A stretch of 64,000 nucleotides of DNA from positions 1 through 64,000 of the forward strand of contig NZ_QDKO01000017.1 of the NCBI RefSeq assembly GCF_003094615.1, given 5' to 3'. Under the pieces are notes generated by a model. The model was not told where the DNA came from. It saw nothing but the letters and a program-made list of their open reading frames with translations, and made no database searches. Shown here piece after piece: positions 8,534-17,709 of this stretch; within the stretch, counting starts at the first letter, position 1, and each line of letters opens with the position of its first letter. The DNA is from Caulobacter radicis (GTDB lineage Bacteria; Pseudomonadota; Alphaproteobacteria; Caulobacterales; Caulobacteraceae). A program made the position numbers and the translations under genes.

Positions 8534-9453
8534 CCCTTGCGCAGGCGCGCGTTGATGGCGGGCCGGCAGACCGACAGGCCCAGGATCAGCGGGGCCAGCA
8601 TCACCGCCAGCACGTAGCGCTGGATGTTGTCGGCCCGCTTGATGAAGTAGCGCGCCAGGCCCACGCCCTTGTGGAACTCGACCTTGACCGGGTGCTCCAG
8701 GCTGGTGTGGCCCAGGTGGATGACGCGCGCGTTCGGGTGGAACAGCACCTGGCCGCCGGCCTGGCGGGCGCGCCAGCACAGGTCGACGTCCTCGACGTGC
8801 AGGAAATACCCCTCGTCGAAGCCGGCCAGGAAGTCGAAGTCGGCGCGCCGCAGGGCGAAGCAGGCGCCGGAGATGGTCGGCATCTGGGTCGGCTCGGCCG
8901 GCAGCGGCTCGTGCTCGCGGTGGATCTCGAAGCGCTTGAAGCGCGCCACCTTCTGGCTCAGCTGCGAGAGGCTGAGCAGGGTGGTGACCGGCGTCACCTC
9001 GCCGCGACGACCGCCGCGCTGCTCGGTGCCGTCGATGTTCATGACCCGCGCGCCCATCACCGTCGGCACCGGCTGGCCGCGGAAGGCCGAGACCATGGAC
9101 GGCACGCAGTCGGGCTGCAGGTTGGCGTCGGGATTGAGGAAGATCAGGTATTCACCCTGGGCCACCGAGGCGCCGAGATTGGCGCCCTTGGCGAAGCCGA
9201 CATTGCCGTGGCCCTGCACCAGCTGGACCCGCGGCTCGGTCAGGCCCAGCGCCCGCAGCATGTCGACGTCTTCCGGCGGCGAGCCGTTATCGACGATGAC
9301 GAACTCGTCGACCATCGGCTCGGCCAGCACGTGGCGGATGCTTTCGACCAGCGCCTCTCCCGTCCAATAGACGACCATCACCACCGAGACCAAGGGCTTG
9401 GCGGGACGCGCGCCTGCGGCGAGCACCGTGAAGGACGGGAGAATGCTGTTCAT
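8530..9453 (-). CDS. Family 2 glycosyltransferase, membrane-associated
   Basis: This 307-residue GT-A enzyme resembles rhamnosyl-type transferases. It has VSVVMVVYW at residues 22-30, IVDNGSPP at 53-60, GNVGFAKGANLG, the DxD-like FLNPDAN at 105-111, a GACFALRR acceptor-site block and EDVDLCWRARQ at 221-231. A hydrophobic C-terminal segment (VLAVMLAPLILGLSV) should anchor it to the inner membrane. The ATG at 9453 lies 1 bp from the thrS stop, so it may be read through from thrS. A longer open frame to 9549 would run into thrS and is rejected. Confidence 0.88.
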   Translation of the reverse strand: MNSILPSFTVLAAGARPAKPLVSVVMVVYWTGEALVESIRHVLAEPMVDEFVIVDNGSPPEDVDMLRALGLTEPRVQLVQGHGNVGFAKGANLGASVAQGEYLIFLNPDANLQPDCVPSMVSAFRGQPVPTVMGARVMNIDGTEQRGGRRGEVTPVTTLLSLSQLSQKVARFKRFEIHREHEPLPAEPTQMPTISGACFALRRADFDFLAGFDEGYFLHVEDVDLCWRARQAGGQVLFHPNARVIHLGHTSLEHPVKVEFHKGVGLARYFIKRADNIQRYVLAVMLAPLILGLSVCRPAINARLRKG

Positions 9454-9454
9454 G

Positions 9455-11431
9455 TCAGACCTGGACAGGCTCCCGCGTGGATTGCGGCGCGCGGGCGCGA
9501 GCGAGGTCGGGGGGCGTGGCTTCCTGGACGAGCACGGACAGCGCTTCATCGAGCGAAAGGATCTGCTGACCCTCGCCGCCCAGGCGCCTCAGGGCGAGCT
9601 GCCCCGTCTCCGCTTCCTTACGTCCGACCACCGCGATCACTGGAACCTTGGCGAGGCTATGCTCGCGAATCTTGTAGTTGATCTTCTCGTTACGCAGGTC
9701 GACTTCCGCGCGCAATCCCATAGCCGTCAACCGCTCGACGACAGTGCGCGCGTAATCGTCAGCGTCCGACGTAATCGTCGCCACAACGATTTGCGTCGGC
9801 GCCAGCCAAAGCGGCAGGTGGCCCGCGTAGTTTTCCAACAGAATACCGATGAACCGCTCGAACGACCCCAGGATCGCGCGATGCAGCATCACCGGCCGCT
9901 TCTTGGATCCATCCTCGGCAACGTACTCGGCGTCCAAACGTTCCGGCAAAACGTAGTCGAGTTGCAGCGTGCCGCAGGTCCACTCGCGGCCGATGGCGTC
10001 CTGGACGATGAAGTCGAGCTTGGGCGCGTAGAAGGCGCCGTCGCCCTCGGCGATCACCGGCTCGACGCCGGCCAGACGCGCGGCCTCGGCCAGCATGCCC
10101 TCGGCCTTGTCCCAGAACTCGTCCGTGCCGGCGCGCAGCTCCGGACGCGTGGCCAGGGCAACGTACTTGGTCGTCATGCCGAGATCGGCGTGGATCATCC
10201 GCGTCAGACGGATGAAGCGCTCGGTCTCCTCGACGATCTGGTCCTCGCGGCAGAAGATGTGGGCGTCGTCCTGGGTGAAGGCGCGCACCCGCATCAGGCC
10301 GTGCAGGGCGCCCGACGGCTCGTAGCGGTGGCAGGCGCCGAACTCGGCCATGCGCATCGGCAGCTCGCGGTACGAGCGCTGGCCGACGTTCCAGATCTGC
10401 ACGTGGCCCGGGCAGTTCATCGGCTTGAGGGACAGGATCTCGCCTTCGACCGTCTCGCAGACGAACATGTTGGCGCGGTACTTGTCCCAGTGGCCCGAGT
10501 TTTCCCAGAAGGTCTTGTCCAGCACCTGGGGCGTCTTGACCTCGATATAGCCGGCCTTGTCGAGGCTGCGGCGCATGTAGGCTTCGAGGTTCTGCCAGAG
10601 CTTCCAGCCCTTCGGATGCCAGAAGACCATGCCCCGGCCCTCTTCCTGCATGTGGAAGAGGCCCAGCGCCTTGCCCAGCTTGCGGTGATCGCGCTTCTCG
10701 GCTTCCTCGATGCGCTTCAGATAGGCCTCGAGATCGGCTTCCGAGGCCCAGCTCGTGCCGTAGATGCGCTGCAGCTGGGCGTTGTTCTGGTCGCCGCGCC
10801 AGTAGGCGCCGGCCAGCTTGGTCAGCTTGAAGGCCTTGCCGACGTGCTTGGTCGACGGCAGGTGCGGGCCGCGGCAGAGGTCCTTCCAGTTCCCCTGGCG
10901 ATAGACCGTGATCGTGTCCGTGCCCGGCAGGTCGCGGATGATCTGGGCCTTATACTGCTCGCCGATCTCGTCGAAGTGCTTGATGGCCTCGTCGCGGTCC
11001 CAGACCTCGCGCGTGATCTTCTCGTCGCGGTCGACGATCTCCTTCATGCGCTTTTCGATCGTCGCCAGGTCGTCCAGGCTGAACGGCTCGTCGCGGGCGA
11101 AGTCGTAGTAGAAGCCGTCCTCGACGTTCGGGCCGATCGTCACCTGGGTGCCGGGGAACAGCTCCTGCACGGCCTCGGCCAGCACGTGGGCGGTGTCGTG
11201 GCGGATGGTGTCGAGCGCCTCGGGGGCCTCGCGCGTCAGGATCTCGAACTTGCGCTCGCCGGTCAGCAGGTCGGGCGTCAGGGCGCGGTCGAGGTCGAGC
11301 ACCTGGCCGTCCAGCTTGATCAGCAGGGCCTTCTTCTCGAGCGACTTGGAGATGGCCGCGGCGACGTCCCGCCCCGTCGAGCCGTCGGGGTACTGACGGG
11401 AGGAGCCGTCGGGGAAAACCAGATCGATCAT
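9455..11431 (-). CDS. thrS: Threonyl-tRNA synthetase
   Basis: This 658-residue class II synthetase charges tRNA-Thr. It shows an N-terminal TGS domain (about 1-62), an editing domain with the [11 protein letters not shown] motif near residue 80, and a catalytic core from about 250. The [10 protein letters not shown] motif carries the zinc ligand C340, [35 protein letters not shown] is class II motif 2, and a C-terminal anticodon-binding domain follows. Its length is typical. Its start overlaps the yidD stop by 4 bp. No T-box or other leader is apparent. Confidence 0.97.
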   Translation of the reverse strand: MIDLVFPDGSSRQYPDGSTGRDVAAAISKSLEKKALLIKLDGQVLDLDRALTPDLLTGERKFEILTREAPEALDTIRHDTAHVLAEAVQELFPGTQVTIGPNVEDGFYYDFARDEPFSLDDLATIEKRMKEIVDRDEKITREVWDRDEAIKHFDEIGEQYKAQIIRDLPGTDTITVYRQGNWKDLCRGPHLPSTKHVGKAFKLTKLAGAYWRGDQNNAQLQRIYGTSWASEADLEAYLKRIEEAEKRDHRKLGKALGLFHMQEEGRGMVFWHPKGWKLWQNLEAYMRRSLDKAGYIEVKTPQVLDKTFWENSGHWDKYRANMFVCETVEGEILSLKPMNCPGHVQIWNVGQRSYRELPMRMAEFGACHRYEPSGALHGLMRVRAFTQDDAHIFCREDQIVEETERFIRLTRMIHADLGMTTKYVALATRPELRAGTDEFWDKAEGMLAEAARLAGVEPVIAEGDGAFYAPKLDFIVQDAIGREWTCGTLQLDYVLPERLDAEYVAEDGSKKRPVMLHRAILGSFERFIGILLENYAGHLPLWLAPTQIVVATITSDADDYARTVVERLTAMGLRAEVDLRNEKINYKIREHSLAKVPVIAVVGRKEAETGQLALRRLGGEGQQILSLDEALSVLVQEATPPDLARARAPQSTREPVQV

Positions 11432-11682
11432 TCTTCACACATCCACTTGCGCGGCTCGCGCGGCGGAGGCGGCGGGTCGTACCCCCAGCCCCCGAACGGA
11501 TTGCATCGGCAGATCCGTCCCAGCGCGAGCCAGGACCCCTTGGCGGGTCCGTGATCCTTGAGCGCCTGGGCCGCATACTCCGAACAGGTCGGCAGATAGC
11601 GGCACTGGCGCCCGATGAGAGGCGAGAGCGTCAACTTGTAGGCGCGCAGGCCAAAGTCGACGACGCGGTGATAAAGGCTCAT
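11428..11682 (-). CDS. yidD: Membrane protein insertion efficiency factor YidD
   Basis: This 84-residue protein has the complete YidD signature: an amphipathic start ([18 protein letters not shown]), the [11 protein letters not shown] motif, and [17 protein letters not shown] near the end. YidD assists YidC/Sec membrane insertion at the inner face of the cytoplasmic membrane. It is usually found with rpmH, rnpA and yidC; here it precedes thrS with a 4-bp overlap. I chose the ATG at 11682; an in-frame ATG at 11712 would add ten residues not expected for the family. Confidence 0.93.
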   Translation of the reverse strand: MSLYHRVVDFGLRAYKLTLSPLIGRQCRYLPTCSEYAAQALKDHGPAKGSWLALGRICRCNPFGGWGYDPPPPPREPRKWMCEE

Positions 11683-11735
11683 GCCGGCGCTTTCGCGAAC
11701 GGAGTCGGGCACTTATCGCACCCGCGAGAAACCGA

Positions 11736-12197
11736 TCAAGCGGCGCCGGCGCGGCTAGTTCGCGTTTGGGTCGCCCCTGTGGCCTTCCGGACAGCCTCGA
11801 CCGCGGCCTCGAACGCCAGAAGCGTCGAGGCGTGACGGGCGGGATAGTCCTTGACCGGCTCCAGCACGGCGAGCTCCGCAAAGCGGCCCGCAGGGTGCGG
11901 ACCGTTCGTTTTCAGCATAGCGGCCAGGGCGTCACGGGCCAACTCAAGTTCGGCAAGATCCGCCCCGATCACGTGGGCGCCCAGCACCGCGGCGCTGGCC
12001 TGGCCCAGGGCGCAGGCGCTGACCTCCTGGGCGAAGTCGGCGACCTTGCCGTCCTCGACCACGACATCGACGATGATCCGGCTGCCGCACAGCTTGGCCG
12101 TGCGGTCGGCGCTGGCGTCGGGCGCGGCCAGGCGCCCGGCCCGCGGCATGTTGGCCACGAGGTTGAGGATCCTGGCGCTGTAGAGATCGTCGATCAT
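11736..12197 (-). CDS. IscU/NifU-N-like iron-sulfur scaffold, third cysteine replaced
   Basis: This 153-residue IscU-like protein carries two of the three canonical cluster cysteines: C37 (KLCGSR) and C62 (VSACALGQASA). At the place of the conserved HCS motif it has H122-A123-S124 (PARHAST), so the histidine is kept and the third cysteine is alanine. An alanine-rich C-terminal tail follows. Family members assemble or carry Fe-S clusters in the cytoplasm; the missing ligand suggests altered cluster handling. It overlaps the upstream SRPBCC gene by 4 bp and ends 53 bp before yidD on the same strand. Confidence 0.8.
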   Translation of the reverse strand: MIDDLYSARILNLVANMPRAGRLAAPDASADRTAKLCGSRIIVDVVVEDGKVADFAQEVSACALGQASAAVLGAHVIGADLAELELARDALAAMLKTNGPHPAGRFAELAVLEPVKDYPARHASTLLAFEAAVEAVRKATGATQTRTSRAGAA

Positions 12198-12664
12198 CCG
12201 ACTTCAGATGGGGCGGCCGCGCGCGCTTGCCAGAGGGCCTCGGCGCGGTCGCGCACCGCCTCGCCCATGGCCGTGAAGGCGCCCTTCAGGGCGCGCCGCT
12301 CGTCCTTGGAGATCCACTTGACCAGGAAGCCCATGAACAGCTCGCCGTTCGAGAACGTCGCGCTCTCGGGGCCCATGTTCTCGACCTCGAGATAGCGGAT
12401 GGCCGTGACGAAGCCGCCCAGGCGTTGCGAACGCCAGTGCAACTGCTCGAACGGCACCCAGTCCTGGACGACCGGCTGGATCACCTTGACCGGGCGATCG
12501 CCGATGGCCTCTTCCAGGGTCAGGGCGGTGCCGATCTTCAGCTGGCCGGCGGCCTTGACGTAGAGCGGGTTCCACTCGTGCCAGCGCTCGAACTCGGACA
12601 CGACTTCCCAGACGATCTCGGCGGGGGCCTGGACCCCGATACGGTGCTCGACGGCGCGTTTCAT
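12194..12664 (-). CDS. SRPBCC (polyketide cyclase/START-like) domain protein
   Basis: This 156-residue cytoplasmic protein has a typical START-like opening (HRIGVQAPAEIVWEVVSEFERWHEWNP), a central beta sheet and a long C-terminal helix. The fold binds lipid-like or aromatic ligands; no specific ligand can be predicted. Translation is probably coupled to the downstream IscU-like gene through the 4-bp ATGA overlap, a pairing that does not by itself reveal a role. Confidence 0.85.
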   Translation of the reverse strand: MKRAVEHRIGVQAPAEIVWEVVSEFERWHEWNPLYVKAAGQLKIGTALTLEEAIGDRPVKVIQPVVQDWVPFEQLHWRSQRLGGFVTAIRYLEVENMGPESATFSNGELFMGFLVKWISKDERRALKGAFTAMGEAVRDRAEALWQARAAAPSEVG

Positions 12665-12751
12665 GCTCGCGATCTAGCACATCCAGGGGGTGGAGCTACA
12701 GGCGTGAATTGAAGAGGCGAAGTCTCTTGGCGCCCTAATCCGCCCTCCCCT

Positions 12752-12891
12752 CTCCCGTCATTCCCGCCCTTGTGGCGGGAAGCCCTCCATCAGCCGCAAG
12801 GGCCGGAGTGGCGGACTGCCAGGCAGTCCGCTGGCGCTTCACATGCGAGCGGAACAAGGGGTTCCCGCCACAAGGGCGGGAATGACGGGAG
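12752..12891. repeat. 140-bp palindromic intergenic element, copy a
   Basis: First of five copies in the window. The left arm starts CTCCCGTCATTCCCGCC and the right arm is its inverted complement ending at 12891. Each arm contains its own hairpin (TTCCCGCC, loop CTTGT or ACAAG, GGCGGGAA). The centre has a separate stem, GCGGACTGCC, one-base loop, GGCAGTCCGC. It lies between two leftward genes (SRPBCC upstream, DinB further right) and fills most of the 247-bp gap. I see no clear target-site duplication. Confidence 0.92.
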
Positions 12892-12911
12892 TTATGGGGT
12901 ACGCGAAAGCC

Positions 12912-13412
12912 TCAGACACCCGCCTCGCGCTGGTAGACCGGCAGGTCGAGCGACGGGGTTTGCAGCCCCGCCTGGCCGATCAGGTCGTGGGCCTGGCCGC
13001 GGTGATGGGTCTGGTGGTTGAAGAGGTGGGCCAGGGTCTTCCACAGCGGCCCGACCACCTCGACGCCGTCGGCCTTGCGCGTCCAGCGGAACTGGCCGGC
13101 GCAGGCTTCATCGGTAAGACCGGCGACATAGGCGACCAGGGCCGCGTCCTCGGCCGTCCGGGCGGCGCGCAGCTGCGCGAGGTCGTCGAACAGCAGGGTG
13201 TCCAGGCCATAGGGCGGCAGGGCCGTTCCGGCCAGGCGCGCCGTCCAGATGCGGTCGGTGACCAGCAGGTGGTTCAGGGTACCGGCGATCGAGCCGAAGA
13301 ACCCGCCGCGATCGGCGGTGAAGGCCCCGGCCGGCAGGGCCTCGCAAGCGTCGAGCAGGCGGGCGTTGGCCCAGGCGTTGTAGCCGGCCATCAGGGTGAA
13401 GTAGTCGCGCAT
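12912..13412 (-). CDS. DinB family protein
   Basis: This 166-residue four-helix-bundle protein has the DinB start (FTLMAGYNAWANARLLDA) and the family metal triad H48 (LNHLL), H133 (FNHQ) and H137 (HHRGQ). DinB/YfiT-like proteins are metal-dependent and some act as thiol transferases in bacillithiol or mycothiol organisms; the role in alphaproteobacteria is not known. It stands alone between two repeat elements. Confidence 0.9.
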   Translation of the reverse strand: MRDYFTLMAGYNAWANARLLDACEALPAGAFTADRGGFFGSIAGTLNHLLVTDRIWTARLAGTALPPYGLDTLLFDDLAQLRAARTAEDAALVAYVAGLTDEACAGQFRWTRKADGVEVVGPLWKTLAHLFNHQTHHRGQAHDLIGQAGLQTPSLDLPVYQREAGV

Positions 13413-13440
13413 GGGTCGGCTCTTGGCCCCCGACGGGAAC

Positions 13441-13630
13441 CCTCTCTCTTTGAGAGAGGGAGGGGCCCGCCGCGAAGCGGTGGGAGGGTGAGGGGTAACG
13501 GCTTCCCAGGACGAGGCGCCGTCAAACGCCCGCGCTAGCTACAAGGCCCGAGACCTTCCTGCAAAGGGTGAAACCTCTCACCCTCCCACGCCTTTCGGCG
13601 TGGGCCCCTCCCTCTCTCCCAGAGAGAGGG
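13441..13630. repeat. Paired inverted repeats, ~56 bp arms
   Basis: Two complementary arms (about 13441-13496 and 13575-13630) enclose about 80 bp of ordinary sequence. Each arm folds on itself twice: an outer CCTCTCTC/GAGAGAGG hairpin and an inner GC hairpin around CCGCGAAGCGG on the left or CCCACGCCTTTCGGCGTGGG on the right. It occupies the gap between the DinB start and the scoB stop; the right arm ends at 13630, 1 bp before the scoB stop. It differs in sequence from the 140-bp family. Confidence 0.85.
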
Positions 13631-13631
13631 A

Positions 13632-14273
13632 CTAAATGCCCACCTCGAACGCCGCCTCGGTCTTGGCCTGGACCTCATCCACGCTCACGCCCGGCGCCAG
13701 CTCGATCAGCTTCACCGGGGTCTTGCCGCGGTTGATCTCGAAGACGCCCAGTTCGGTGATCAGCAGATCCACGACGCCGGCGCCGGTCAGCGGCAGCGAG
13801 CAGGCCTTGAGCAGCTTGGGCGCGCCCGACTTCTCGCAGTGGTCCATGACCACCACCACGCGCTTGACGCCGGCCACCAGGTCCATGGCCCCGCCCATGC
13901 CCTTGACCATCTTGCCGGGCACCATCCAGTTGGCCAGGTCGCCGGTCTCGGAGACCTGCATGCCGCCTAGGATCGACAGGGCGATGTGGCCGCCGCGGAT
14001 CATGGCGAAGCTGTCGGCCGAGCTGAAGTACGAGCTGGAGTCGAGCTCGGTGATCGTCTGCTTGCCGGCGTTGATCAGGTCGGCGTCCTCTTCGCCCTCA
14101 TAGGGGAAGGGGCCCATGCCCAGCATGCCGTTCTCGCTCTGCAGCGTCACGTGCATGCCCTCGGGGATGTAGTTGGCCACCAGGGTCGGAATGCCGATGC
14201 CGAGGTTGACGTAGAAGCCGTCGCGCAGCTCCTTGGCGGCGCGGGCCGCCATCTCGTCGCGGGTCCAGGCCAT
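13632..14273 (-). CDS. scoB: 3-oxoacid CoA-transferase subunit B
   Basis: This 213-residue beta subunit of a succinyl-CoA:3-ketoacid (or related) CoA transferase carries the catalytic glutamate E47 in the SENG motif ([12 protein letters not shown]). It also has [15 protein letters not shown] and [19 protein letters not shown]. The enzyme activates acetoacetate for ketone-body or PHB-derived carbon use. Its ATG shares one base with the scoA stop (TAATG), so the two subunits are translationally coupled. Confidence 0.93.
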   Translation of the reverse strand: MAWTRDEMAARAAKELRDGFYVNLGIGIPTLVANYIPEGMHVTLQSENGMLGMGPFPYEGEEDADLINAGKQTITELDSSSYFSSADSFAMIRGGHIALSILGGMQVSETGDLANWMVPGKMVKGMGGAMDLVAGVKRVVVVMDHCEKSGAPKLLKACSLPLTGAGVVDLLITELGVFEINRGKTPVKLIELAPGVSVDEVQAKTEAAFEVGI

Positions 14274-14992
14274 TACGCGGTCTCCTTGGCTTCGCGAGGA
14301 CGCGTGGTGACGCGTTCGATGCGCTTCTCGAACCTGGCGCCCTTGATCAGGCGGTCGACGAAGATGCCGGGGGTGTGGATGTTGTCCTTGTCGAGCGCGC
14401 CGATCTCGACCAGCTCCTCGACCTCGACGACGGTGGCCTTGCCGGCCGTTGCCATCATCGGATTGAAGTTGCGGGCGGTCTTTCGGTAGACGAGGTTGCC
14501 CTCGGCGTCGGCCTTCCAGGCCTTGACGATCGAGAGGTCGGCGACAAGGCCGCGCTCCATCACGTACATCTCGCCGTCGAATTCGCGCGTTTCCTTGCCC
14601 TCGGCCACCAGGGTGCCGTAGCCGGTGCGCGTGAAGAAGGCCGGGATGCCCGCGCCGCCGGCGCGGATGCGTTCGGCCAGCGTGCCCTGCGGATTGAACT
14701 CCAGTTCGAGCTCCCCACTCAGGTATAGCTGTTCGAACAGCTTGTTCTCGCCCACATAGGACGAGACCATCTTCTTGATCTGACGGTTCTCCAGCAGGAT
14801 GCCCAAGCCGAATCCGTCGACCCCGCAGTTGTTGGAGATGACCGTGAGGTCCTTGACCCCCGTCTCGCGGATCGCCGCGATCAGGTTTTCGGGAATGCCG
14901 CAGAGACCAAAGCCCCCGGCCATGATGGTCATGCCGTCGAACAGCAGACCCGCCAACGCTTCCGCGGCGTCGGATTTCACCTTGTCGACCAT
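14273..14992 (-). CDS. scoA: 3-oxoacid CoA-transferase subunit A
   Basis: This 239-residue alpha subunit has the CoA-transferase signature [17 protein letters not shown] near residues 21-36, a central [31 protein letters not shown] block, and [17 protein letters not shown] near the C-terminus. It forms the CoA-binding half of the heterodimer with ScoB. It is first in a two-gene leftward operon and divergent from the KefF-like gene, with about 108 bp between starts that should hold both promoters. Confidence 0.93.
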   Translation of the reverse strand: MVDKVKSDAAEALAGLLFDGMTIMAGGFGLCGIPENLIAAIRETGVKDLTVISNNCGVDGFGLGILLENRQIKKMVSSYVGENKLFEQLYLSGELELEFNPQGTLAERIRAGGAGIPAFFTRTGYGTLVAEGKETREFDGEMYVMERGLVADLSIVKAWKADAEGNLVYRKTARNFNPMMATAGKATVVEVEELVEIGALDKDNIHTPGIFVDRLIKGARFEKRIERVTTRPREAKETA

Positions 14993-15100
14993 GCTTCCTC
15001 CCGGAGCGACGTTCGCCGACTGCTCTCGCCCGCCGGCCGGAGAAATTCAAGCCTTGATGAATAAATTTTCCCGTCATGCGACCACGGTAGGCGGTTACGC

Positions 15101-15694
15101 GTGACCAGCGACCCTAACACCCCGATCGTGACGCCCGCCACCGCCGGCGCCCTGCTGACCCTGGCGCACCCGGCGCTTGAACGCTCGCGCGCCAATCGCG
15201 CCCTGGCCAAGGCGGCCAAGGCCCTTTCCGGCGTCACCTTCCACGATCTGTACGAGACCTATCCGGACTTCTCGATCGACATCGAGGCCGAGCAGCGGAA
15301 GCTGGTCGACCACGACATCATCGCCTTGCAGTTCCCGCTCTTCTGGTACTCGCCGCCGGCCCTGATGAAGGAGTGGCTGGATCTGGTCTGGCTGCACGGC
15401 TTCGCCTACGGCCTGGGCGGCGACGCCCTGGCCGGCAAGCGCCTGTTCGTGGCCTGCACCACCGGCGGCCCGGCCCAGGCCTATCACGCCAAGGGCTACA
15501 ACCGCTTCACCCTGGACGAATTCCTGCGCCCGCTGGAGCAGACGGCCTATCTGTGCGGCATGGTCTGGGAGACGCCGTTCGTGGTGCACGGGGCGGCGAT
15601 GAAGGACGACGAGCAGTTGAAGGCCGAGGCCCTGCGCTACCAGGCGCGGATGTCGGCCCTGCTGGCCGCGGATCACGCGGCGGAAGGAGCGTAG
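15101..15694 (+). CDS. KefF-like NAD(P)H-dependent flavin oxidoreductase
   Basis: This 197-residue flavodoxin-2 fold protein has [18 protein letters not shown] at the start, the [24 protein letters not shown] segment typical of KefF/MdaB/NQO1-like enzymes, and [12 protein letters not shown] for flavin or nucleotide binding. KefF is a quinone reductase that also activates the KefC potassium efflux channel. The KefC-type antiporter starts 3 bp after this stop, which strongly supports an ancillary-subunit role. The start is GTG with a weak ribosome-binding site. Confidence 0.87.
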   Translation: MTSDPNTPIVTPATAGALLTLAHPALERSRANRALAKAAKALSGVTFHDLYETYPDFSIDIEAEQRKLVDHDIIALQFPLFWYSPPALMKEWLDLVWLHGFAYGLGGDALAGKRLFVACTTGGPAQAYHAKGYNRFTLDEFLRPLEQTAYLCGMVWETPFVVHGAAMKDDEQLKAEALRYQARMSALLAADHAAEGA

Positions 15695-15697
15695 GGC

Positions 15698-17659
15698 ATG
15701 GAACCGTTCCTCAAGCAGACCCTGGTCTATCTGGGCGCCGCGGTCATCTCGGTGCCGATCGCCAAGCGCCTGGGGCTGGGCTCGGTGCTGGGCTACCTGA
15801 TCGCCGGCGTGCTGATCGGCCCGGCCATGCTGTCGCTGGTGGGCGAGCAGCACGACGTCATGCGCTTCGCCGAGTTCGGCGTCGTCATCCTCCTGTTCCT
15901 GATCGGTCTGGAGGTGCGCCCTTCCACCCTGTGGGAGATGCGCAAGACCATCTTCGGCCTGGGGGGCGCCCAGGTGGTGGGCACGGCCCTGGCCGTGGCC
16001 GTCGTCGGCTACCTCCTGGGTCTGCCCTGGCAGACGGCGCTGGCCGTGGGCCTCGTCCTGGCCATGTCGTCGACCGCCATCGTGCTGCAGACCCTCGACG
16101 AGAAGGGCCTGCGCCAGGGCCCGGTCGGCCGCGCCGCCTTCGGCGTCCTGCTGCTGCAGGACCTGGCGGTGATCCCGATGTTCGCCCTGCTGCCGCTGCT
16201 GGCCACGGTGGCGCCCGACGCCCATGCCAGCGACGCCGGCGGCCATGGCGCCAGCCTGATCTCGCACCTGCCGGCCTGGGCGCAGGGCCTGGCCGTGCTG
16301 GGCGCGGTGGGCGTGGTCGTGGGCAGCGGCCGGTTCGTCGTGCGGCCGATCTTCCGCTTCATCGCCGAGGCCCGCCTGCGCGAGATCTTCACCGCCGCGG
16401 CCCTGCTGATCGTGGTCGGGGTCGCGGGCCTGATGCAGTCGGTGGGCCTGTCGCCGGCCCTGGGCGCGTTCCTGGCCGGCGTGGTGCTGGCCGAGAGCGA
16501 GTTCCGCCGCGAGCTGGAGACCGACATCGAGCCGTTCCGCGGCCTCTTGCTGGGCCTCTTCTTCATCACCGTCGGCGCGGGCATCGACCTGACCCTGATC
16601 GCCCGCCAGCCGCTGACCCTGATCGCCCTGGTGCTGGGCCTGATGGTCCTGAAGTTCGCGGTGATGTTCGGCATCGCCCGCATCGCCGGCGCGCAAGGGC
16701 GCAGCGCCGCCGCCGTGGCCACGGCCCTGGCCCAGGGCGGCGAGTTCGCCTTCGTGCTGCTGAGCTTCACGGTCGGGGCCGGCGTCATCGGCGCGGACCT
16801 GGCCGCCCTGCTGACCGCCACGGTCGCGGTCTCGATGGCCCTGACGCCGGTGGCCATGATCCTCTACGAGCGCATCGCCGAGCTGGTGAACGCGGCCATC
16901 CCCGATGTCGAGCCGGAAGCCCCGCAGTTCGACGAGGGCGAGCCCGACATCATCATCGCCGGCTTCGGCCGCTTCGGACAGATCACCGGCCGCCTGTTGC
17001 AGGCCAACGGCTTCAAGTCGACGGTTCTGGACAGCGACATCGAGCAGATCGAGCTGCTGCGCCGCTTCGGCCGGCGGGTGCATTATGGCGACGCCACGCG
17101 CCTTGACCTGCTGCGCGCCGCCGGCGCCGAGCACGCCCGCATGCTGATCGTCGCCCTGGACGACCGGGAGAAGACCGCCGAGCTGGTGGAGACGGCCCGC
17201 CGGGCCTTCCCCAACCTGATCATCCTGGCGCGCGCCTGGGACCGCCGCCACGCCTACGACCTGCTGGCCAACGGCGCCGACGCGGTGGAGCGCGAGACCT
17301 TCGAGGCCGCCCTGGCCCTGGGCTCGACCGCGCTTCAGAAGCTGGGTTTCCGGGCCCACAAGGCCTTCCGCGCCACCTCGTTCTTCCGCCGCCACGACCG
17401 CAAGACCTTCGAGGACCTGAAGCCGATGTGGGGCCAGGAAGAGGCCTACATCCTGGCCTCGCGCGACGCGGCCCAGACCATGGACCGGCTGCTGGCCGCC
17501 GACCTGGCGCGCATGCGTCCGGGCGAAGCCGGCGGGGCCTGGGACACGGCCGCCCGCGACGAGGAGCTGCGCAAGCTGGCCCAGCGCAAGGGCGACTTGG
17601 GCGGCGAGACCGAACCGGCCGACGCCGACGGCTGGACGGGAACGCCTCCGCAGGGCTAG
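15698..17659 (+). CDS. CPA2-family K+/H+ antiporter, KefB/KefC-like
   Basis: This 653-residue inner-membrane protein has about 12 hydrophobic segments in the first 390 residues, including the VILLFLIGLEVRPS and LGAFLAGVVLAESEFRRELE motifs of Kef systems. A cytoplasmic RCK/TrkA-N domain follows with the nucleotide loop G422-F-G-R-F-G427, then a tail of about 110 residues. Kef proteins release potassium in exchange for protons under electrophile stress and are held closed by glutathione. Pairing with the upstream KefF-like protein supports this. The glutathione site cannot be confirmed by eye. Confidence 0.93.
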   Translation: MEPFLKQTLVYLGAAVISVPIAKRLGLGSVLGYLIAGVLIGPAMLSLVGEQHDVMRFAEFGVVILLFLIGLEVRPSTLWEMRKTIFGLGGAQVVGTALAVAVVGYLLGLPWQTALAVGLVLAMSSTAIVLQTLDEKGLRQGPVGRAAFGVLLLQDLAVIPMFALLPLLATVAPDAHASDAGGHGASLISHLPAWAQGLAVLGAVGVVVGSGRFVVRPIFRFIAEARLREIFTAAALLIVVGVAGLMQSVGLSPALGAFLAGVVLAESEFRRELETDIEPFRGLLLGLFFITVGAGIDLTLIARQPLTLIALVLGLMVLKFAVMFGIARIAGAQGRSAAAVATALAQGGEFAFVLLSFTVGAGVIGADLAALLTATVAVSMALTPVAMILYERIAELVNAAIPDVEPEAPQFDEGEPDIIIAGFGRFGQITGRLLQANGFKSTVLDSDIEQIELLRRFGRRVHYGDATRLDLLRAAGAEHARMLIVALDDREKTAELVETARRAFPNLIILARAWDRRHAYDLLANGADAVERETFEAALALGSTALQKLGFRAHKAFRATSFFRRHDRKTFEDLKPMWGQEEAYILASRDAAQTMDRLLAADLARMRPGEAGGAWDTAARDEELRKLAQRKGDLGGETEPADADGWTGTPPQG

Positions 17660-17709
17660 AGCAGGGAAAAGGGCCGGGTTCGGCGCAATAAGCACGGGAA
17701 AGAAGCGGC

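Noticed and set aside
13632-15077. Apparent single 481-codon frame spanning scoA and scoB
   Set aside because: Only the last 213 codons are protein-like (ScoB). The upstream part is an out-of-frame reading of scoA. The junction is a normal TAATG overlap, not a fusion.
15095-17695. Very long open frame on the minus strand (866 codons) opposite the kef genes
   Set aside because: The plus strand encodes clear KefF and KefC proteins. The antisense frame is low-complexity, rich in Gln, Gly, His and Arg, as expected from reading high-GC codons backwards.
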